Positions 7,148-12,103 of a stretch of 12,103 nt of DNA are shown here, piece by piece. How positions within the stretch are numbered: the stretch's first letter is position 1; the number at the start of each line of letters is the position of its first letter. The notes beneath the pieces are model-generated. The model made no database searches. It was not told the origin of the DNA and worked only from the letters and a program-made list of their open reading frames with translations. Made by a program: the position numbers and the translations under genes. The stretch lies in assembly GCA_031267545.1 (NCBI GenBank), contig JAIRYU010000028.1:1-12103 (forward strand), written 5' to 3'. The DNA is from Holosporales bacterium (GTDB taxonomy: Bacteria > Pseudomonadota > Alphaproteobacteria > RUG11792).

Positions 7148-7909
7148 CTATCGCCTACGTCCCATAATTCTCAGCAAAGCCAGGAAAATGTTGATAAAGT
7201 CCAAGTACAAGCTTAGCGCTCCGCATATCGCCTTCTTCTTCATAACCTCGTCGCTATCGCTGTCATTGTAGCTCAGAGCAATTCTTTGCGCATCGTACGC
7301 CGTAAGACCGCAGAAGATGATGACTGACAGAGCCGACAATCCGATTTGCAACCTAGAGCTGCCCATAAACACATTCGCAATCGACGCTACGACAACGGTA
7401 ATCAATCCAACGAACATAAAGGAACCCATTCCCGTTAAATTTTTCTGAGTGAAACGTCCATACAAACTCATGCCGCCAAAAAACAGCGCGGTCATAAAGA
7501 ATGCAGTCGCAATACTTTCTCCGGTATACATCATTAATACAGGAGACACGGATGCGCCAATCAGCGCGGAATATATCCAAAACAGAGCGGAAGCCTTGCT
7601 TGCGTCGATGGAATTAATTCTAGCGGTGAGATACATCACTATCGCGATAGTGGCAATCATCAGCAACATTGCAAATCCGCCCGTCATGAGCCTTAGTATG
7701 TTGTCGTTTGCGCCGCACACTAACGCCACTAGCCCCGTTAAACACAGCGCCGCAAACATCCTGTTGTACACAAAAGTCATGTACTTCTTGATACCGCCAA
7801 CGCTATCTCCGACTATTATCGGACCATCCTCAAACTCTCTTCTCATCATACGCGCCTCTTCTGAAAACACCTCGCCCAATTGTAGCATAACATCATGCCC
7901 CTGCTCCAT
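7148..7909 (-). CDS. Bax inhibitor-1 (YccA/YbhL) family membrane protein
   Basis: A 253-residue inner-membrane protein with about seven predicted membrane segments between residue 45 and the C-terminus. The family signature is clear near the end: GLTAYDAQRIAL, with the conserved Asp, then LYLDFINIFLALLRIMGRRR. Members act as ion-leak channels or modulators of membrane proteolysis, and E. coli YccA is a substrate and inhibitor of FtsH. Here the gene follows ftsH by 74 bases on the same strand and precedes the PBP gene by 27, so an operon is likely. The ATG at 7909 has no ribosome site. The ATG at 7888 has AGGGG 9 bases upstream and may be the true start, giving 246 residues beginning MLQLGEVF. 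Confidence 0.93.
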   Translation of the reverse strand: MEQGHDVMLQLGEVFSEEARMMRREFEDGPIIVGDSVGGIKKYMTFVYNRMFAALCLTGLVALVCGANDNILRLMTGGFAMLLMIATIAIVMYLTARINSIDASKASALFWIYSALIGASVSPVLMMYTGESIATAFFMTALFFGGMSLYGRFTQKNLTGMGSFMFVGLITVVVASIANVFMGSSRLQIGLSALSVIIFCGLTAYDAQRIALSYNDSDSDEVMKKKAICGALSLYLDFINIFLALLRIMGRRR

Positions 7910-7934
7910 AATCTAGAGCGGTCGGAATCGCTAC

Positions 7935-7965
7935 AGACGTGCGCTAAGCGTCTCGCAGCAGACGC
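7935..7965. other. Hairpin with alternative pairing between ftsH and the BI-1 gene
   Basis: GCGTCT (7948-7953) and AGACGC (7960-7965) form a perfect 6-bp stem with a 6-base loop. A second AGACG at 7935-7939 can pair with the same middle segment, so two exclusive structures are possible. No T run follows in the direction of transcription, so it is more likely a processing or stability element than a terminator. Confidence 0.35.
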
Positions 7966-7983
7966 ATAGCCATTGTTAGAATT

Positions 7984-9831
7984 TTAAGACGGCCGCCCTC
8001 CGGCTGTCTCCAGAGTTGGCAATTTCTTACCGTCAAATATCATACGAACGTCGTCTCCGGACAGAGTCTCGCGCTCCAGCAACGCATCCGCTATTGACTC
8101 AAGCTCTTCTCTATGCTTTGCGAGCATATCCCTCACCTCTTCGTGAGCATCGTTAATAATAGATCTAATTTCCATATCTATTACTTCGGATGTTTTTGGA
8201 GATATTTGATCGCTGGCTTCCAAATAGTATCCGTCTGAATCATAAAAAGATCTAAGCCCAAGCGTAGAGTTCATGCCCCATTTTATGACCATATTCTTCG
8301 CGGTTTGCGTTGCCTGTTTGATATCCTGCGAGGCTCCGGTAGTAATATTCTCATCTCCAAAGATCAGTTCTTCCGCTGCGCGCCCGCCAAGAGCCACCCT
8401 GATGTTTGATAGCAGTTCCGTCCTGGTAATTGAGAACTTATCCTTCTCCGGTAGTCTAACAACCATTCCCAAGGCGCCTCCCCTCGGAATTATCGTAACT
8501 TTGTGGATCGGATCACACTGTGGGACGAGCAATGCAATAAGAGCGTGCCCGGCTTCGTGGTAGGCCGTATTCCGTTTTTCTTCATCAGTCATACTCATGG
8601 ACCTCCGCTCGGCTCCCATGATTACCTTATCCTTTGCCCTTTCAAAATCGCACATCGTTACATGTGATTGATTTCCGCGCGCGGCCAGCAAAGCGGCTTC
8701 GTTTACCAAATTCGCTAACTCGGCTCCGGAAAACCCCGGCGTTCCGCGCGCAATTGTTTGCAAATCGACGTCCTCGTCAAGCGGTACGTTTTTTGAATGT
8801 ACCGTCAAAATTTTTGCCCTTCCGTTCATGTCCGGGTATTGGACCATGATTCGCCTGTCAAATCGTCCGGGACGCAGCAGGGCAGGATCTAGGATATCTG
8901 CGCGGTTTGTCGCCGCCAGTACGATGACGCCCTGCTTTTCGTCGAACCCGTCCATTTCAACGAGAAGCTGGTTAAGGGTCTGCTCTCTCTCGTCGTTCGC
9001 TCCTCGCATCGATGTGTCGCGTCTTCGGCCTACGGCGTCGATTTCGTCTATGAACACAATGCACGGAACATGCTTCTTGGCATGCTCGAACACCTCGCGG
9101 ACCCTGCTTGCTCCGACTCCGACAAATACCTCGACGAAGTCTGACCCAGAAATGCTGTAGAACGGAACGTTTGCCTCGCCCGCTATCGCCCTTGCCAGGA
9201 GGGTTTTTCCGTTTCCCGGATCTCCGACCAGGAGGACTCCGCGAGGAATCTTGCCGCCCAGCCTCTGAAATTTTTCCGGCGATTTGAGGAAGTCTACAAT
9301 TTCTTCCAACTCCTGTTTTGCCTCGTCTATTCCGGCGACGTCGTCGAATGTTACATTCACCTTCTGTTGCTGAAGCATTTTGGATCTAGCTTTGCCTATG
9401 CCAAGCGGGCCGCCCCCGATGCCGCCCTTGTTCCCAGACCTCATCTGTCTGGACGAGTAGATCATTAGCCCGATCAACAGCAGAATAGGAAACCACTGCA
9501 TTAAGATGGACATCAAATATCCCCATCCAGATTCGCCGGAATCGACATGTATTTCCACTCCGTTATCTAAGAGTCTATCCACCATCTTCAAATCTATTGG
9601 AGCAACCGTTGAAAACATTTGCCCGCTGGAAAGAACCCCAGTAATCTTCGACGTGGAATTTCTGATTGATACTTCTCTTACGGCGCCATCAGATACCGCC
9701 CTAATAAACCTGGAGTAGGTAAGTTCCTGCGTACTAGCTCCAAGGAATTTCCCGTCGAATGGAACCGTCAGCAAGATTAACCCTAACACTAGGACAGACC
9801 ATGACAGCGCATTCTTTAAATTCTTCTTCAC
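7984..9831 (-). CDS. ftsH: ATP-dependent zinc metalloprotease FtsH
   Basis: FtsH is the membrane-bound AAA+ protease that degrades misassembled membrane proteins and selected cytoplasmic regulators. The GTG at 9831 is chosen because the protein then opens MKKNLKNALSWS, as is usual for the family (615 residues). A TTG at 9855 would add 8 residues. Neither has a Shine-Dalgarno. Numbered from the GTG, there are two membrane segments (about 10-25 and 107-125) around a small periplasmic domain, a Walker A GDPGNGKT (203-210), a pore motif FVG (236-238), Walker B IVFIDE (258-263), the second region of homology ending RPGRFDRR (320-327), the zinc site HEAGH (425-429) and a third ligand Asp503. Walker A is GDPGNGKT where GPPGTGKT is usual, but GxxxxGKT is kept. 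It heads the likely operon with the BI-1 and PBP genes. Confidence 0.98.
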   Translation of the reverse strand: MKKNLKNALSWSVLVLGLILLTVPFDGKFLGASTQELTYSRFIRAVSDGAVREVSIRNSTSKITGVLSSGQMFSTVAPIDLKMVDRLLDNGVEIHVDSGESGWGYLMSILMQWFPILLLIGLMIYSSRQMRSGNKGGIGGGPLGIGKARSKMLQQQKVNVTFDDVAGIDEAKQELEEIVDFLKSPEKFQRLGGKIPRGVLLVGDPGNGKTLLARAIAGEANVPFYSISGSDFVEVFVGVGASRVREVFEHAKKHVPCIVFIDEIDAVGRRRDTSMRGANDEREQTLNQLLVEMDGFDEKQGVIVLAATNRADILDPALLRPGRFDRRIMVQYPDMNGRAKILTVHSKNVPLDEDVDLQTIARGTPGFSGAELANLVNEAALLAARGNQSHVTMCDFERAKDKVIMGAERRSMSMTDEEKRNTAYHEAGHALIALLVPQCDPIHKVTIIPRGGALGMVVRLPEKDKFSITRTELLSNIRVALGGRAAEELIFGDENITTGASQDIKQATQTAKNMVIKWGMNSTLGLRSFYDSDGYYLEASDQISPKTSEVIDMEIRSIINDAHEEVRDMLAKHREELESIADALLERETLSGDDVRMIFDGKKLPTLETAGGRPS

Positions 9832-9930
9832 GAGAGATCTATATATTCTACACAACCATTACGGCATACGGTTAATGCTACCACTTTGCGCCTTAAATTG
9901 CGAGTCTCAATTTGGCTTTTTCCGCTTTTC

Positions 9931-10070
9931 TTGGGGAGGCGCGCCAGCATTTACGCCACTACCGCTGGGCGATTTCAGCCGAATCTCGCACGCGAACTAC
10001 CCCCGTCTAACTATGCGCGCGACCTTGCCGCCTCCGGGCTCTCGCGCGGTCCGCATGCGAAACGCCACGG
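9931..10070. other. GC-rich intergenic stretch of unknown nature
   Basis: Counting by hand, about 93 of these 140 bases are G or C (66%), well above the flanking DNA. It lies between the regulator and ftsH, contains the palindrome GGCGCGCC (9938-9945) and several GCGCG words, and has no convincing open frame on the coding strand, where all three frames stop within about 30 codons. Two plus-strand frames are open across it, but their products look like antisense translations. A structured RNA, decayed gene or foreign DNA are all possible. I could not match it to 4.5S RNA, RNase P RNA or tmRNA. Confidence 0.4.
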
Positions 10071-10074
10071 GGGG

Positions 10075-10527
10075 TTATTGTTTCCTGGACAGCAGATCTT
10101 TCCAAAAATGTTCTATTTTCTTGAGAATAAGCGCACACTGGCCTAGATCAAATTTACCTTTTGTTCCGGGAGCAAATTCAGCCACGTGTTCATCTATTGC
10201 TTGGTTCAACTTGCTACACAAAGAAAGCCCGTCGTCTGTAAGTTTGAGAAAGGTAGCTCTCTTATCGTAGTCAGATTGCATCTGCTTGACGTACCCGTTC
10301 GTCACCATTTTCCTGATGTTATACGAGGCATTTGATCCAATATAATATCCCTTCGCTATCACATCGCCGGCCGTTATTACATTTCCGCCTATGTTCAACA
10401 AAATAAACGCTTGGACTGCGTTGATATCCACAATCCTCAGCAGATCTAGTTCACACCTTACCACATCAAGGAACAACCTATAGTTTCTCTCCCCTAAAAC
10501 GGATATCTCTACACAACTATTTTTCAT
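10075..10527 (-). CDS. LdtR-like MarR family winged-helix regulator
   Basis: A 150-residue DNA-binding protein, presumably a cytoplasmic dimer. It matches the alphaproteobacterial LdtR group, as I recall it, in FLDVVRCELD, then DINAVQAFILLNIGG, TAGDVIAKGYYIGSNASYN (recognition helix region) and the wing with DKRATFLKLTDDG. The family member studied in Liberibacter controls an L,D-transpeptidase gene and stress tolerance. Transfer of that role to this gene is inference. The ATG at 10527 is preferred, and a GTG at 10536 would add three residues. Neither has a Shine-Dalgarno, and TATATT (about 10546-10541) lies so close that a leaderless message is possible. It sits upstream of ftsH on the same strand but is separated from it by a GC-rich gap of over 200 bases. 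Confidence 0.9.
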   Translation of the reverse strand: MKNSCVEISVLGERNYRLFLDVVRCELDLLRIVDINAVQAFILLNIGGNVITAGDVIAKGYYIGSNASYNIRKMVTNGYVKQMQSDYDKRATFLKLTDDGLSLCSKLNQAIDEHVAEFAPGTKGKFDLGQCALILKKIEHFWKDLLSRKQ

Positions 10528-10634
10528 AATATTCACAAAAAATATAATCTTTACACTTGTTATTGTATCTAGATTTGGTTAAATATCCATTAATATACAT
10601 ATCTTATGCCCCCTCAATATAAAAACGATCACTA

Positions 10635-10644
10635 TTCGCGCGAA
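10635..10644. repeat. 10-bp palindrome upstream of the LdtR-like gene
   Basis: TTCGCGCGAA is its own reverse complement. It lies about 110 bases upstream of the regulator start and 84 bases past the stop of the Lon-domain gene. It could be a protein-binding site, but there is no direct evidence and it is not followed by a T run close enough for a terminator. Confidence 0.25.
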
Positions 10645-10669
10645 GCTCTACAGTATGCGCCCAACCAAG

Positions 10670-10679
10670 CCCCCCCCCC
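10670..10679. repeat. Homopolymer tract of ten C (G on the coding strand)
   Basis: Ten consecutive C lie in the gap between the Lon-domain gene and the LdtR-like gene, about 140 bases upstream of the latter. Such tracts are prone to slip in replication and are also error-prone in sequencing. Confidence 0.9.
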
Positions 10680-10727
10680 GCGACATCGCCAACAACCGCT
10701 GAATCTCACTACACATATTACAATTAA

Positions 10728-11366
10728 TCAGTTAATCGTACTTGACGTATTATGCGAATCTAGCGCGTTGATTTCCACGATACGAGTCACCAAATCGGAT
10801 CTGGACTTAATGTCCACGGTCTCCATCAATGACTGTTTCTCGCTGGGATGCAACGGACAGGTCATCGTAATCGCGGAGACAAGCGCGTCAAGCGGAATTC
10901 TTTCCATGTCCGGCCAGCTTGGCAACATGTCCATAGACCTGAAGTACCCATTAAGGGCGCGCACAAGACGCTTCTTCTCTACGCCATCCGCATCGTCGTA
11001 CTGGCTTTCCATGTCAACCGCAAATTTTTCATACGACACTTGGACTCTCTCAATCCCGGCAATATCCGGCGGGAAATCGCGCACGACCTCGAACCTGCAA
11101 ACCCCCAACACACTTATAGCCACATCGCTGCCGGAAAAGTCAACTTCCATTATTTTACCGGCGCACCCAGTCTTGAATGTTGCGGAAACGTCACGCAAAT
11201 TACCTAACATAGGGTTTGGCTGCATAATGGCAATAATATTACTTTCAATAACCTCGGACGATATGCTATAAAAGTCATCCCTCAGCATGACGATCGGCAG
11301 GTGCGCATGCGGCATCAATATCGTGGAGCGAACGCTAAATACCGGTAATATCTCTGGAAGACTCAC
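10728..11366 (-). CDS. Stand-alone Lon N-terminal (substrate-binding) domain protein
   Basis: A 212-residue protein covering only the LON substrate-binding domain. The signature opening LPVFSVRSTILMPHAHLPIVML, broken here as LPVFSVRSTILMP then HAHLPIVML, is followed by IIAIMQPNP, a CAGKIMEVDF strand and ISVLGVCRFEVV, all typical of this fold. Residues about 125-205 are the helical second half, with ALVSAITMTCPLHPSEKQSL. There is no AAA+ or protease domain, so it is not a Lon protease. The exact function of the stand-alone family is not established, and binding of unfolded protein is assumed. The start is a GTG, since no ATG fits before the conserved opening, and there is no good Shine-Dalgarno. 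A probable promoter lies just upstream, so it is likely transcribed independently of ruvC. Confidence 0.9.
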   Translation of the reverse strand: MSLPEILPVFSVRSTILMPHAHLPIVMLRDDFYSISSEVIESNIIAIMQPNPMLGNLRDVSATFKTGCAGKIMEVDFSGSDVAISVLGVCRFEVVRDFPPDIAGIERVQVSYEKFAVDMESQYDDADGVEKKRLVRALNGYFRSMDMLPSWPDMERIPLDALVSAITMTCPLHPSEKQSLMETVDIKSRSDLVTRIVEINALDSHNTSSTIN

Positions 11367-11396
11367 AATATAACATTACTCGCAGCGCCACGCCGC

Positions 11397-11426
11397 ATTG
11401 TAGCATAACGCTCTCACGCCTGTACA
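11397..11426 (-). promoter_or_regulatory. Probable promoter of the Lon-domain gene
   Basis: On the minus strand TGTACA (11426-11421) and TACAAT (11402-11397) are separated by 18 bases. TACAAT is one base off consensus and is preceded by TGC, an extended -10. The predicted start near 11390 leaves a leader of about 24 bases. Confidence 0.5.
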
Positions 11427-11429
11427 TAA

Positions 11430-11574
11430 AAATATGGATGAAATCGGTCTACTATCTATATAAATTGATTTCTCCACATATCGCTACTACGATCCTTTCC
11501 TTGTTGAATCATATTTTCTTAAAAAGCCCTTAATTAACCGGACCCGGACGGTTGCGCGGCAACCGTCTGTTTTT
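11430..11574 (+). ncRNA. Possible plus-strand small RNA ending at an intrinsic terminator
   Basis: The only direct evidence is the strong plus-oriented terminator at the right end, which has no plus-strand gene in front of it. Inside, GAAATC (11440-11445) and GATTTC (11467-11472) could pair, or TATAAA (11459-11464) could be a -10 box, though no clear -35 accompanies it. The 5' end given is a guess. No known RNA family was recognised. Confidence 0.2.
11547..11574 (+). terminator. Intrinsic terminator, plus orientation
   Basis: GACGGTTGC (11547-11555) and GCAACCGTC (11559-11567) form a perfect 9-bp stem with a GCG loop, followed by TGTTTTT (11568-11574). In the minus direction, the direction of ruvC, the stem is followed by CGGGTCCGG and no T run, so it is oriented to stop plus-strand transcription. 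Confidence 0.8.
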
Positions 11575-11602
11575 GCTGCAGGAATTAATAATTTGGGACA
11601 AT

Positions 11603-12103
11603 CTACGCGATCGATGGGATACGCGTAGACAGCGAAAAGGCGCAGCACAGCGCAGTTGCAAGCGCATCCATAGAGTCGGCGGTTTTTGTACCGTCACTAC
11701 GGTCAATAGACGCGTTCAGTATCTTTTGCGCCATTACGCATACGCGTTCCTTGGACGCATGGCCAGATCCCGTTACGTTGTTTTTAATCTCATTCGGTCT
11801 GTACGAGTAAACTTGTCGTCCAGATTTTGACGCGGATATCATGGCTGCCGCTCTTGCCATCATCAGTTTCTCGCTAGTTTGCGGATTTTTGTTCACGAAC
11901 ACCTCCTCAATGGCAACGCATGTTGGGCTCAACAGAGACAGTAATTTCTGGACGCCGTCAAAGATAGCGACCAAGCGACTATCTAACGGTAATTTGGGAT
12001 CGGGACGTATCACTCCGCAGTCGACATACCTTACTGCATTTCCGCCGCTAATATCAACGACTCCCCACCCAGATCTAAGAAGCCCTGGATCTCTTCCTAG
12101 TAT
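11603..12103 (-). CDS. ruvC: Holliday junction resolvase RuvC (5' end beyond the window)
   Basis: RuvC cuts four-way DNA junctions formed by recombination, acting with RuvAB. The visible 166 residues lack only the first one to three, compared with 173 in E. coli. The reading is continuous to the window edge, beginning ILGRDPGLLRSGWGVVD. A GTG at 12013 is internal and not the start. The four catalytic acids are all present: Asp5 in GRDPG, Glu66 in AIEEVF, and Asp143 and Asp146 in ADSMDALA (fragment numbering). The KNPQTSEKL stretch after Glu66 is typical. The residue before the first Asp is Arg where Ile, Val or Leu is usual. No ruvA or ruvB lies on the downstream side, and no terminator in the gene's own direction is seen after the stop. 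Confidence 0.96.
   Translation of the reverse strand: MLGRDPGLLRSGWGVVDISGGNAVRYVDCGVIRPDPKLPLDSRLVAIFDGVQKLLSLLSPTCVAIEEVFVNKNPQTSEKLMMARAAAMISASKSGRQVYSYRPNEIKNNVTGSGHASKERVCVMAQKILNASIDRSDGTKTADSMDALATALCCAFSLSTRIPSIA

Noticed and set aside
9831..9855. TTG start adding eight residues to FtsH
   Set aside because: The GTG at 9831 gives the usual FtsH opening, and TTG is the rarer start. Neither has a Shine-Dalgarno, so this is a preference rather than proof.
9875..10270. Plus-strand open frames of 131 and 86 codons over the GC-rich gap and the end of the regulator gene
   Set aside because: The compositions are typical of antisense reading, the frames overlap each other and the LdtR-like gene, and neither shows a domain.
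10606..11271. 221-codon plus-strand open frame opposite the Lon-domain gene
   Set aside because: The minus-strand frame matches the LON domain throughout. The plus-strand product is Ser/Thr-rich without recognisable motifs.

Overview
The window looks like a chromosomal segment of an alphaproteobacterium, probably a reduced, host-associated one. The grounds are an LdtR-type MarR regulator (a family I know almost only from Alphaproteobacteria), an isolated pair of gene-transfer-agent (GTA)-like head-connector genes of the kind found scattered in alphaproteobacterial genomes, loosely packed genes, and many weak or absent Shine-Dalgarno sites. I cannot name the genus. There are no rRNA genes, insertion sequences or CRISPR arrays, and I found no convincing tRNA.

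Layout. At the left edge a short minus-strand reading frame may be the start of a gene that runs off the window. A divergent intergenic region follows, then a large plus-strand gene (about 295-2016) for a 573-residue protein that I do not recognise. Positions 2017-2271 hold two hairpins, a palindrome with flanking direct repeats and perhaps a tiny ORF. pyrG (CTP synthase) lies on the minus strand at 2272-3909, with a good promoter and a small leader hairpin. Divergent from it, at 4078-4935, are two compact plus-strand genes that look like the phage/GTA head-tail adaptor (gp6-like) and head-closure (gp7-like) proteins, each with a good ribosome binding site. From 4979 to the right edge everything recognised is on the minus strand. 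In transcription order from the right these are ruvC (start beyond the edge), a stand-alone Lon N-terminal-domain protein, an LdtR/MarR-type regulator, ftsH, a Bax-inhibitor-1 (YccA/YbhL) family membrane protein, and a class A penicillin-binding protein (PBP1A type).

How the genes fit together. ftsH, the BI-1 gene and the PBP gene are closely spaced and co-oriented (74- and 27-base gaps), consistent with one envelope and membrane quality-control operon. In E. coli YccA, a BI-1 family protein, is a substrate and inhibitor of FtsH. The regulator just upstream belongs to a family tied to cell-wall remodelling. pyrG and ruvC are unrelated housekeeping genes. The gp6/gp7 pair is the clearest sign of phage-derived, possibly domesticated DNA.

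Less explained regions are a plus-oriented intrinsic terminator with no plus-strand gene in front of it (11547-11574), a 140-base stretch of about 66% GC between the regulator and ftsH, a run of ten C upstream of the regulator, and the unrecognised 573-residue protein.
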